Shown piece after piece: positions 9,533 through 16,018 of a DNA stretch of 32,891 nt. Source of the DNA: Candidatus Burkholderia humilis (GTDB lineage Bacteria > Pseudomonadota > Gammaproteobacteria > Burkholderiales > Burkholderiaceae). Where the stretch lies: contig LFMX01000053.1 in NCBI GenBank assembly GCA_001184405.1, positions 1 to 32,891 on the forward strand, written 5' to 3'. The first letter of the stretch is position 1. Every line of letters starts with the position of its first letter. The notes beneath the pieces were generated by a model, which was not told where the DNA came from, made no database searches, and saw only the letters and a program-made list of their open reading frames with translations. Both the position numbers and the translations under genes were made by a program.

Positions 9533-9568
9533 AAAAAGCCCGGTCAGCTTTCGCTGACCGGGCTTTTT
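9533..9568. terminator. Bidirectional terminator, originally downstream of tRNA-Lys
   Basis: AAAAAGCCCGGTCAGC, loop TTTC, then GCTGACCGGGCTTTTT: a perfect 16-bp stem including A and T tracts, so it can act in both directions. It lies 12 bases beyond the attL copy of the tRNA 3' end. If the element is removed in thought, it falls directly behind tRNA-Lys on the minus strand and would be that gene's own terminator. Confidence 0.9.
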
Positions 9569-9580
9569 GTCTGAATGGGG

Positions 9581-9627
9581 TGGTGGGGCGTGAGTGACTC
9601 GAACACTCGACCTACGGATTAAGAGTC
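9581..9627 (-). repeat. attL: 47-bp duplicate of the 3' part of tRNA-Lys
   Basis: These 47 bases are identical to 22490-22536. On the minus strand they run from the anticodon loop (GACTCTTAA...) through variable loop and T-arm to the CCA end. Identity stops at 9628 (A here, C in the tRNA gene). It is the distal copy left by site-specific integration into tRNA-Lys and is not a functional tRNA. Confidence 0.93.
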
Positions 9628-9655
9628 AGTCAAACCAAGCGCCGTGTAGATTACC

Positions 9656-9710
9656 AGTAATCACTTGATTTTGCGAGAAATTTGTTTCCTAGGTACCTCG
9701 GGTGATTACT
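9656..9710. repeat. Inverted repeat near attL
   Basis: AGTAATCAC (9656-9664) and its exact reverse complement GTGATTACT (9702-9710), 37 bases apart and within 85 bp of attL. Position suggests integrase arm-type or excisionase binding sites, but nothing proves it. Confidence 0.35.
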
Positions 9711-9788
9711 CGTGATAACCCGCCAGTTCCGGCAAAATTCCGGTACACACGGTCTTTGGGGCTGATCTGCGCGGCCATTCGGCGGCGG

Positions 9789-10550
9789 CTAGACCAGACG
9801 GCCCCAGCGGAATACGCCCTTCCTGATCTCCAACATCACGGGTTCTTCGACCAGCCGGAACGCGGCTTTGTTCGCTGGCAGATCGACTACCTTGGAGGTG
9901 AGTCGGCCAGCCAGCAAGTCTTCTGCTGTTCGGTCACCATCTACCCAGCGGCGATCTATCGATACAATTCCCTTAGGCATTTCTTGCAACGGCGACGTCT
10001 TGTGCAGTTGCCACTCGATGGCGGTTGAAAACCGGCGAGTGCGGGACGTATTGCGCGATGCCATTTCGATTTCAGCTATGCTTCCGAGTTTGCGAATGAC
10101 GGATTCTAGTGGTTCGTCGGCGGGAAAACCGAATTCCGAACGCTCCAAGCCAGGCCATCCTTTTTCCCATAGTGGGCCCCATTGCCAGCACCAAGAGGCC
10201 AGCCCAATGCTCTTATCGAGCCGTGTTTGGTTTACATCGATGAGATCGAAAAATGTCGGCCACCTATCTTCGTACGCGAGAAGCAGAAATCTTGTGCGCA
10301 GACGTTTGGTTGAGGCTCCTGTGCGCCAAAGATCATGGAATTCTTTCGGGTATCCCAGAAAGGTTCGCTTGCTTGTTGTGAACACGGCAATACGCCGTGC
10401 CTTTCGTTTTGTGAGATTCGCAACGCGTTGTTCCAAGCCCTGAATCGCTGACGCCAACGGGGCACGGTCTTTCTTAACGTATCTATACGTTTGCCTGTCC
10501 CAAATTGATCCCGGTGGAGCAAGAGCTTCATCGAGCTGTTGATACGTCAT
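9789..10550 (-). CDS. Hypothetical protein, 253 aa, island-encoded
   Basis: A clean frame from ATG at 10550 to the stop at 9789. I do not recognise the family. The protein is soluble, with no signal peptide or membrane segment, and rich in Trp and Arg (SWCWQWGPLWEKGWP; RAPLASAIQGLEQRVANL may form a short coiled coil). The N-terminus (MTYQQLDEALAPPGSIWDRQ) looks like a genuine start. It is divergent from the AlpA-like gene across a 199-base intergenic region (10551-10749), an arrangement common for element regulators or accessory genes beside their control region. Codon use is less GC-biased than in the flanking chromosome. Confidence 0.6.
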   Translation of the reverse strand: MTYQQLDEALAPPGSIWDRQTYRYVKKDRAPLASAIQGLEQRVANLTKRKARRIAVFTTSKRTFLGYPKEFHDLWRTGASTKRLRTRFLLLAYEDRWPTFFDLIDVNQTRLDKSIGLASWCWQWGPLWEKGWPGLERSEFGFPADEPLESVIRKLGSIAEIEMASRNTSRTRRFSTAIEWQLHKTSPLQEMPKGIVSIDRRWVDGDRTAEDLLAGRLTSKVVDLPANKAAFRLVEEPVMLEIRKGVFRWGRLV

Positions 10551-10749
10551 CCCACTTACCCATCGCGCTTCTCTTCTCGGATAAGCATCTCGGCGAAACG
10601 AAACTTTTCAGAGGCCAACGCAGTGTCTGTCCATTATTCGGTCCGACATTCGGCATACCAGCATTCCTTATCAAAAACTGGCCCTACTGAAAGTTCTCTG
10701 ATGATTTTAGGCTGTCAGCACATTGACCACAAGATACAGGTGATCACAG

Positions 10750-11061
10750 ATGGCAAAGACAGAGACTGATTTTCGGCAGGCGTTTGGACGTATGGCTCCA
10801 CAAGCGATTACTAATCGCAACGAGCTTGCCGAATTGCTCGCGACTTCGGCCGGCGCGATTGCACAGATGGTCTATCGGGGCGAGTTGCCGCCTACAGCAT
10901 TTCTTGGGAAGCGACGGGCGTGTTGGTTTGTTGCAGATATTCGAGAATGGTTAGATAGCACGGTTGCTGGGCGTCAAAAAGCGGATGTTGCTCAGCCTCT
11001 AGCGAGAAGTGGCTCTCGTATTGGGCGTCCACGTCATTCTGTTGAAGAGGGCAGCCGCTAA
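10750..11061 (+). CDS. AlpA/MerR-like helix-turn-helix protein
   Basis: 103 residues. The segment ITNRNELAELLATSAGAIAQ, followed by VYRGELPPTAFLGKRRACWF and DIREWLDS, is a winged-helix DNA-binding domain of the AlpA/excisionase kind, in which the recognition helix is followed by a wing and a closing WLD helix. Such proteins regulate integrase genes or assist excision in P4-like elements. It overlaps the next gene by one base (TAATG at 11059-11063), so the two are translationally coupled. No lesion is seen. Confidence 0.72.
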   Translation: MAKTETDFRQAFGRMAPQAITNRNELAELLATSAGAIAQMVYRGELPPTAFLGKRRACWFVADIREWLDSTVAGRQKADVAQPLARSGSRIGRPRHSVEEGSR

Positions 11062-11546
11062 TGGCTCGTTACCGACCCATATCACCGGAACAGACGTGGC
11101 GTTCCGCTGATTCATGCGATTTGACCATCAGTGAGCGATACTGCGAGTTTTATCTGCTGACTAGTCCGTTCACCAACACGATTGGTTGTTACCGCGTGGT
11201 TGGTCGTATTGCGGCAGCCGAGATGGGACTCTCACAGGAGGAATTCGCTAACGTCTTACAGCGTCTAGCAGATCGCAAGATCGTTGTATGCATCGACGAT
11301 TACATCCTTGTTCGAATGTGGTTCCGCTATAACAGCTGGGAAGCGACGTTTTCCGGGAACGTCGCAAAAGCTGCTGCGAAAGAGCTTGCAAGTCTTCCAT
11401 CGGAACTCCGCGAATACTGGGTAAGGGCATCGTTGGATATCGGCATCCCTGAGGCTGCAATTCTCGGCCTACTTCCCGAAAGCAATATGGCTTTTCAGAA
11501 ACTCCAGCAGAGGCGACCGAAGGATGTCTCGGGAGGGGGCTTGTGA
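11061..11546 (+). CDS. Phage-replication-type winged-helix protein
   Basis: 161 residues. The start MARYRPISPEQTWRSADSCD and the following YLLTSPFTNTIGCYRV, with ALQRLADRK-like and WFRYNSWEATFSGN segments, match the N-terminal domain of phage and island proteins annotated as replication protein O-like or DnaD-like. That domain typically reads YLLTSPHTNxxGxYRLP. It likely binds DNA at the element's origin. It sits between the AlpA-like gene (one-base overlap) and the next gene (GTGA overlap), forming a three-gene unit. It appears intact. The replication role is inferred from the family. Confidence 0.6.
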   Translation: MARYRPISPEQTWRSADSCDLTISERYCEFYLLTSPFTNTIGCYRVVGRIAAAEMGLSQEEFANVLQRLADRKIVVCIDDYILVRMWFRYNSWEATFSGNVAKAAAKELASLPSELREYWVRASLDIGIPEAAILGLLPESNMAFQKLQQRRPKDVSGGGL

Positions 11547-11983
11547 GGGGTTTAGAAGAACATCACCAGCCCCTTCGAATGAGCAGCACGACTACAAACA
11601 ACAGGAACAACAACGGAACTGATAACACCACGACAACACCACTTATCTTCAATGCTGCAACTTCGCCGCATCGGAAGATGCTTTCTGTGCTTCTGTCGGG
11701 CTTAGAAAGCGATGTTGCTCAGACCATTTTGGATGAACTGGCCGGTGCACTGGAGTCCGTGAAAAGAGGAACCAGGCAAAAACCCATTGGTAGTGTCCGA
11801 GCATGGGTGAGCGAATTGGTCAACTTGGCGGCGACAGGAGATTTTGTTCCAGAGCTTACGCCGATGATTCGGGCCAAGAGAGAGCAGGCCGAGTTGACTT
11901 CGGAACCTGTGACGACACCTACGGCGCGTGAAATAGGGAGAAAGAATATGGATGCGGTCAGAGCAGCGCTAAGGCGAGAGTAG
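11543..11983 (+). CDS. Hypothetical island protein, probably replication-associated
   Basis: 146 residues starting at GTG 11543, which overlaps the previous stop (GTGA) and is preceded by GGGAGGGGG. An Asn/Thr-rich linker (NNRNNNGTDNTTTTP) precedes a helical part: LSGLESDVAQTILDELAGAL and PIGSVRAWVSELVNLAATGD, the kind of C-terminal helical module found in helicase-loader-like proteins. I cannot name a family with certainty. An internal ATG at 11579 is an alternative start. The overlap suggests that it works with the upstream gene, perhaps as a second part of an initiator-loader pair. Confidence 0.5.
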   Translation: MRGLEEHHQPLRMSSTTTNNRNNNGTDNTTTTPLIFNAATSPHRKMLSVLLSGLESDVAQTILDELAGALESVKRGTRQKPIGSVRAWVSELVNLAATGDFVPELTPMIRAKREQAELTSEPVTTPTAREIGRKNMDAVRAALRRE

Positions 11984-12100
11984 TCAATTGCCTGCAACGG
12001 AAATGTCTGGTTGGTAGGTGCGCATTGGCGCGAGATGTGAAGGTTTCGTGAGGTACAGCAGCCCTCTCGCTTGATGTGAACATCAGGTGTTTTTCCGAGC

Positions 12101-12132
12101 GGCTGCGGAATGGCTGGCACCATTTCGCAGCC
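12101..12132. other. Strong hairpin upstream of the 12166 gene
   Basis: GGCTGCGGAATGG and CCATTTCGCAGCC form a 13-bp stem with one G-T pair around a 6-base loop (CTGGCA). There is no T-run behind it, so it is not a classic terminator. It ends 33 bases before ATG 12166 and may be a regulatory or processing structure in the 5' leader. The rest of 11984-12165 shows no gene. Confidence 0.5.
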
Positions 12133-12165
12133 TAACCAAAAACGAACCTTGCTGGAGGTCCGATC

Positions 12166-12444
12166 ATGGCTGCGGCCCTTGTAGCTCTCAAAGAACTTGC
12201 TCGCGTGTGTGACAGGAGCGATGCATATGCGCGGCCACACATTTATGTCGACAACCGTGAAGGGTTTGCTCTCGAAATTCGTGTGCGCGATGAGTACTTC
12301 TCTGTCATCCGAAGCGACGGATTACCCCTGTGGTTCCGCACGATAGAGGGGCTCTTGGACGTGCTCATCGATATTCCAAATATTTCTTTCACGGTGACAC
12401 TGGATATCAGTCGATGGACGTTCACCTCTGACGCGATTTTCTGA
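12166..12444 (+). CDS. Hypothetical protein, 92 aa
   Basis: ATG at 12166 has a good ribosome-binding site (TGGAGG at 12153-12158). The small soluble protein has an N-terminal helix (MAAALVALKELARVCD) and then alternating beta-like segments (PHIYVDNREGFALEIRV, SFTVTLDISRWTF). No family is recognised. It stands 35 bases upstream of the VirB6/TrbL pseudogene on the same strand, so it was probably part of the transfer-gene operon of the element. Confidence 0.5.
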   Translation: MAAALVALKELARVCDRSDAYARPHIYVDNREGFALEIRVRDEYFSVIRSDGLPLWFRTIEGLLDVLIDIPNISFTVTLDISRWTFTSDAIF

Positions 12445-12479
12445 TCTGCTGAGTCAACCTTTCTACTTCGGAAGAGAAA

Positions 12480-13440
12480 ATGAACTCGAACATATTCACG
12501 AATTTGCTTCAGTACATTGACAACGCATGTATTGCGTTCGTCGCAGAAAAGCTGCATGTCGTGGCATCAACGATCGCACCGGCCGCTTACACGTTCCTCG
12601 GCGTATATGTGATCTTGTGGGGGCTTGCAAGCATGCGCGGGATCGCTCACCGACATGGCCGTGCGTATGGTCAAGATTGCCTTCATTTTCGGTGTTGGTA
12701 TCCAGCTCGCGGAATACAACGTCTACGTTGTTGACACCGTGTGGAACGGCCCGCAGGAATTGTCATCGGCTATCGCCGGCACCTCAGGTGGCTCCATTGG
12801 GCCGACGCTCAACGCGATCTTGCAGCAGGGTTTCCAGATTGGTCAGAAGTTTTATGGCAAGGCTGGTTTGCTCAACGGCGACTTTGGTGCGTACATCGCT
12901 GCTTTCGCTGTATGGGCCATCACAATGGCCGTTACCATCTACGCTGGCGCATTGATTGTCTTGGCGAAGGTAGCGCTTTCCCTCATTATTGCGCTCGGTC
13001 CGCTGTTCATCGTCAGCCTGCTCTTTCAGCCAACGGCAAACTTTTTCAATTCATGGGTGCAGCAGCTCACCAACTACTGCTTGGTGATGGTGTTGATGGT
13101 GACGGGGAACGTGTTCGTTTTGACGCTGTTTCGGCGTGCGGCTAGTGCGACTGGCATTACGAGCACCGCTCAAATCGATGCGCTTTTTCCGTTCTTTGTT
13201 ACCGGGGGATTGTCCCTTTTTGTAATTGCCCAGATACCGAGTATAGCGTCGGGTCTTGCGGGAGGCGTTTCGCTTTCGTCGTATGGGATAGGGCGCTTGG
13301 GGCTCTCGATCCTCACGCGCGGAGCCAAGGCGGCAACAGGGCATGCCTCGCGAGATGCGAGCAAGGGAGTGAGAAAGGTTGCGCGTGCGGCGCGTGCAGC
13401 CTACCAAAGTCGAAAACGCAATACAGTTAAGTCGTCGTAA
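12480..13440 (+). pseudogene. VirB6/TrbL-family type IV secretion membrane protein, frameshifted
   Basis: Inner-membrane channel subunit of conjugative type IV secretion systems. The first 53 codons (MNSNIFTNLLQYIDNACIAF..., one membrane helix at YTFLGVYVILWGL) are followed after a frame change by LTDMAVRMVKIAFIFGVGIQ, further helices (AAFAVWAITMAVTIYAGAL, VALSLIIALGPLFIVSLL, the conserved NFFNSWVQQLTNY, LVMVLMVTGNVFVLTLF, FFVTGGLSLFVIAQIP) and a basic tail. This layout is typical of TrbL/VirB6. One additional A in GCGCGGGATCGC near 12640 accounts for the shift. No other T4SS subunit is in the window, so even a repaired gene would be an orphan. Confidence 0.85.
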
Positions 13441-13476
13441 TTCGGGATTAGCGAAAACGTTGAGGAGGACAGTTCA

Positions 13477-13749
13477 ATGCTTTTTGTTCGATGCTTGCTC
13501 GAGATCGCGAAGTTTGCCGTATTCACTTCACTTTTATTTTGTCGACCATTCGTCCGGATCATCTTCGGTGTAACTGCGAAGGTATCGCTGGTATGCCTGC
13601 TATTCATTGTTGCTTTTGAGCGCAGCCAGACGACACCGATGCTCGCCTTTCTATATGCGGGGCTTGGGTCAACAGCCGCTCTTTGGCTGTACGACGAGCT
13701 GTTGACGCTGGTCGGCCCTGATGGGTTTCAGATCGTCACAAGCGTATGA
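13477..13749 (+). CDS. Small membrane protein, 90 aa
   Basis: Preceded by an excellent ribosome-binding site (TTGAGGAGGACAG, 13459-13471). Predicted membrane segments lie at residues about 10-45 (FAVFTSLLFCRPFVRIIFGV; SLVCLLFIVAF) and 55-72 (LAFLYAGLGSTAALWLYDEL). No named family. It follows the VirB6/TrbL pseudogene by 36 bases and was probably translated from the same transfer transcript, perhaps as an accessory membrane or exclusion-type protein. That role is a guess from position only. It looks intact. Confidence 0.55.
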   Translation: MLFVRCLLEIAKFAVFTSLLFCRPFVRIIFGVTAKVSLVCLLFIVAFERSQTTPMLAFLYAGLGSTAALWLYDELLTLVGPDGFQIVTSV

Positions 13750-13863
13750 GTTTGCGGACCGCTGCTTTGCGGCGGGAGTTCTTTAGCGCACGTGGCTGGA
13801 TCGCATTCTGCGTCCGGCTGGTGCGGTGTTGAAACGGATGGGGGCGGGAGCGTCGCCGGATTT

Positions 13864-13951
13864 TTTCGCCATGGCGAAAGAACGCCACCACGTAGATGGT
13901 TGGTTTGTACAATCCACGAACCGCTATCTTTCGATTGTCCAATCCAAAAGC
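13864..13951. repeat. Dispersed repeat, copy A (about 88 bp), truncating a toxin gene
   Basis: Begins with the palindrome TTTCGCCATGGCGAAA (13864-13879), continues with GAACGCCA, then TTGGTTTGTACAA, and ends at TGTCCAATCCAAAAGC. It is clearly related to copy B at 14588-14673 in the same order and spacing. The end at 13951 coincides with the point where the RelE/ParE-like toxin frame stops matching its family. Confidence 0.75.
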
Positions 13952-13981
13952 CTCAGGACGCCAGCGGATCGGTGGCGTCAT
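13928..13981 (-). pseudogene. RelE/ParE-type toxin, 5' stub only
   Basis: ATG at 13981 overlaps the antitoxin stop (ATGA), the classic coupling in toxin-antitoxin operons. The first residues MTPPIRWRPEA match the N-terminus of RelE/ParE toxins, whose first beta strand typically reads I.WRPEA. From codon 11 (position 13951) the sequence is that of repeat copy A, so the rest of the toxin is absent. The frame runs on through the repeat as an unrelated 81-residue ORF. The antitoxin next to it is therefore an orphan. Confidence 0.65.
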
Positions 13982-14175
13982 GTGTTACCGGCCCGCGTGC
14001 GTAGCTCGGCCGCGTCGATGATGGCATCGACTTCAGCCGTGACTTGATCGTGCGGGATGCCGGGGCGTGGGTCTGCAAGCGACTTCACGACCTTGGCTCT
14101 GAACCAACGGTCGTACGACTTGGCTTCTTCAGCCGTTCCAAACTCGGACACGAGGGGGTCAAGTGGCGCGCTCAT
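13978..14175 (-). CDS. Antitoxin / stability determinant (RelB/StbD-like)
   Basis: 65 residues from ATG 14175. The start MSAPLDPLVSEFGTAEEAKS and the segment YDRWFRAKVVKSLADPRPGI, followed by PHDQVTAEVDAIIDAAELR, correspond to small proteins annotated as stability determinants, the antitoxin partners of RelE/ParE toxins in Burkholderiales. The DPRPxxPHDQVxAEvDaiI part is the toxin-binding segment. The gene is complete, but its toxin partner survives only as about ten codons. It may persist as a neutral leftover or neutralise related toxins elsewhere. Confidence 0.72.
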   Translation of the reverse strand: MSAPLDPLVSEFGTAEEAKSYDRWFRAKVVKSLADPRPGIPHDQVTAEVDAIIDAAELRTRAGNT

Positions 14176-14228
14176 GGCAATTCTCCGGAAGCGATATAGA
14201 CGTTCAAATGGGCGGAGAGTTGCTGGTT

Positions 14229-14250
14229 TTTTTTCGCCATGGCGAAAAAA
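14229..14250. repeat. 22-bp perfect palindrome
   Basis: Six T, CGCCATGGCG, six A: a perfect 22-bp palindrome, the longest of the family in this window. It lies 54 bases upstream of the antitoxin start, where a promoter/operator would be expected. Downstream come GATAGGCTAGT (14260-14270) and CAAAAATGGG (14296-14305), both repeated after the palindrome at 14794. Confidence 0.8.
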
Positions 14251-14376
14251 TCAGGCGGTGATAGGCTAGTAGCACACAGGTTGTGGGTGGGCTTTCAAAA
14301 ATGGGAATCAAGTCGGTAGCGCCTGTGGCGAGCGTCGTTTGACGATACCTATGCGAGCTTCTGGAAAAGGTAAAAC

Positions 14377-14538
14377 ATGCCAATACAGGAAAATCAGGTC
14401 ACCAACGATCCGTTCGGAAGACCCGTTGCCACAAGGGCCGATCTTGAAGCGGCCGAATGTCGTCTGAGCGCCAGACTGTATTTCGTCGGTTTCGTCGTCA
14501 TGCTCACGTTTATCGTCATCCGACATTTCTTCAGGTGA
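14377..14538 (+). CDS. Small predicted membrane protein, 53 aa
   Basis: ATG at 14377 follows GAAAAGG at 14363-14369. The peptide starts MPIQENQVTNDPFGRPVATR, has a short amphipathic helix (ADLEAAECRLSARL) and one membrane helix (YFVGFVVMLTFIVI) ending in RHFFR, with TGA at 14536-14538. A coiled-coil plus C-terminal membrane anchor is a layout seen in many small element-encoded proteins. Its length, start context and hydrophobic segment make it more credible than the overlapping minus-strand frame. No family is recognised. Confidence 0.5.
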   Translation: MPIQENQVTNDPFGRPVATRADLEAAECRLSARLYFVGFVVMLTFIVIRHFFR

Positions 14539-14587
14539 GGCCATCTGTTGTTTCCGTCATTCGATCTTGTTTCCGTAGGAGCGCGGG

Positions 14588-14673
14588 TTTCGCCATGCCG
14601 AAAGCACGCCAATCTGTGAAAGATTGGTTTGTACAAACAATAAACTACTACTCCTGGTGTCCAATTCAAAAGC
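14588..14673. repeat. Dispersed repeat, copy B (86 bp)
   Basis: Same elements as copy A in the same order: imperfect palindrome TTTCGCCATGCCGAAA, GCACGCCA, GATTGGTTTGTACAA, and the end TGTCCAATTCAAAAGC. The two copies differ at many positions in between, so duplication is old or the copies arrived separately. Confidence 0.7.
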
Positions 14674-14694
14674 GACCACACATGTGCCGAGTTT

Positions 14695-14710
14695 TTTCGC
14701 CATGGCGAAA
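14695..14710. repeat. 16-bp palindrome TTTCGCCATGGCGAAA
   Basis: Identical to the palindromic head of copy A, here without the rest of the repeat. It is followed by TTCTCAGGC, similar to the AATCAGGC that follows the palindrome at 14229. Confidence 0.75.
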
Positions 14711-14793
14711 TTCTCAGGCTAAGCACGTGACATGCGACGCAAGGCTCGGCGAGGCGATCGCATTGTTTGCGCTCCTATGGTTTTGGTGCGAGT

Positions 14794-14811
14794 TTTTCGC
14801 CACGGCGAAAA
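14794..14811. repeat. 18-bp near-perfect palindrome TTTTCGCCACGGCGAAAA
   Basis: A member of the same palindrome family with a changed centre (CACG instead of CATG). It is followed by the GATAGACTAGT and CAAAAATGGG words shared with the copy at 14229. Confidence 0.7.
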
Positions 14812-14952
14812 GCTGGCTTCGTGTAGTAGCTAACGCAGGATAGACTAGTGTCACAAAAATGGGCCCACCTACCGGGGCCACTCGAGTCCTCACTTTCGCC
14901 GTGAGAAAGCCGCGATTCTCGTTTGCTTTGCTCACTGCGGGACAAACACCGT

Positions 14953-15474
14953 ATGCCATCCATCAAGCCCGAGCTGAAAACCAGAGTCACCACCGACGAG
15001 AAACGGCAGTTTCACGCGGCAGCTCAGGCCAATGGATTGACCGATTCACGGTTGCTCGAAAAGCTGGTTCAGGCGTTTTTGAAGCGCGAGCCGATTGCAT
15101 CGCCCACGCCAGCATCGCAAGTTGGCGTGCGCTCGCAACAGGCACACGCTCGACTGACGCCGGCGGAACATGCGGACCTTGGACAGCTTGCCGCCGAGCG
15201 CGGCATGAGTCGCGGCACCTATCTGGGCGAACTGTTCCGCGTGCACGCTTACGAGCAGCCGCGGTTTTCGACTGTGGAAATCGACGCGTTGCATCGAGCG
15301 GCGGAACAGCTCACTGCGGTCGGTCGTAACGTCAATCAGATCGCTAGAGCGTTGAACACATCGCTCGATGAAGCACATCGGGCAACGGCGATCGACTTTC
15401 AACATCTGAAGCGAATGATTGACGAGCAGCGTACCCATGTGAACGAGTTGGTCCGTTCGAATATGAGATCGTAG
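14953..15474 (+). CDS. mobC: MobC-like plasmid mobilisation relaxosome protein
   Basis: 173 residues from ATG 14953 (a TTG at 14923 is also in frame). The N-terminal part is ribbon-helix-helix-like (KTRVTTDEKRQFHAAAQANG), then a second such unit (ARLTPAEHADLGQLAAERGM). The C-terminal AVGRNVNQIARALN is the MobC (Bac_mobilization) hallmark, usually written GxNxNQIARxxN. MobC binds at oriT and helps the relaxase melt and nick DNA. Normally the relaxase gene overlaps or follows directly; here there is none, only non-coding sequence and a lipoprotein pseudogene. The gene itself is intact. Confidence 0.85.
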   Translation: MPSIKPELKTRVTTDEKRQFHAAAQANGLTDSRLLEKLVQAFLKREPIASPTPASQVGVRSQQAHARLTPAEHADLGQLAAERGMSRGTYLGELFRVHAYEQPRFSTVEIDALHRAAEQLTAVGRNVNQIARALNTSLDEAHRATAIDFQHLKRMIDEQRTHVNELVRSNMRS

Positions 15475-15544
15475 ACGCCTTGTGAATAGTTCTCCATTCA
15501 TCATACTAGGCTACGACGTTGATCTGTCTTTATGGGGCCTAGAA

Positions 15545-15947
15545 ATGATCAAACGCTTTTTGAGCGCGCTGCTGGTCGCGAGTATTGCACTCTCCCTTTG
15601 CGGGTGTAAGTCGGAGTCTGTCGACTCACTGGTTGGAGCCTATGGCCGCTCAGCAGAATGGGAAAGTTCAGCCGGTCATTAAGGTGGAAAAAACAGGCAC
15701 TGGGTATGTCTTTGATGATTACGTCAACGGCAACTGGAGAACTGGGACTGAAGTCGCCGAGCCAATGAAAAAAGAGGAATTCGAGAAGCTGACCGGCGCA
15801 AAAGTCGATGGCGAATTTGTAGCGCTTAAAACGAAGGCCGCGTTGGTGGCAAAAGTACCGGCAGGGTTCCAGGCGGCGAAATTCCACACTTCGACAGGCT
15901 ACACGCTGGTGTTCATGTTTGGCCCGGTCGAATTGACCAAGCTGTAA
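15545..15947 (+). pseudogene. Small lipoprotein, frameshifted
   Basis: ATG 15545 opens a lipoprotein signal (MIKRFLSALLVASIALSLCG, lipobox LCGC with Cys21). After SVDSLVGAY the frame changes near 15640 to AAQQNGKVQPVIKVEKTGTG, FDDYVNGNWRTGTEVAEPM and the hydrophobic end GYTLVFMFGPVELTKL, stop at 15947. Joined, they make a lipoprotein of about 130 residues. I do not recognise the family. Its place beside mobC suggests an accessory or exclusion lipoprotein of the element, which is speculation. A single indel explains the break. Confidence 0.55.
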
Positions 15948-16018
15948 CGATGGCTATGTTGCGGAGATCGTGCGAAGTATGCCGAATCCAATAAATCATT
16001 GCTGTCGTAAGGCTGCAA

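Larger units (their letters stand above)
14539..14952. other. Repeat-rich non-coding region upstream of mobC (oriT candidate)
   Basis: 414 bases without a credible gene. It contains repeat copy B (14588-14673), palindromes at 14695-14710 and 14794-14811, a degenerate one near 14893-14908 (TTTCGCCGTGAGAAA), and the GATAGACTAGT / CAAAAATGGG pair at 14839-14863. In mobilisable elements oriT usually lies just upstream of the MobC/relaxase operon, so this region is the place to look for it. No nic consensus could be identified by eye. Confidence 0.4.

Noticed and set aside
9581..9657. Second functional tRNA-Lys at attL
   Set aside because: Only the 3' part (47 bp) is present; the D-arm and 5' acceptor strand are replaced by unrelated sequence.
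13736..13927. 81-residue minus ORF as a complete novel toxin
   Set aside because: Only the first about ten codons match toxins; the remainder is the dispersed repeat and the adjoining sequence.
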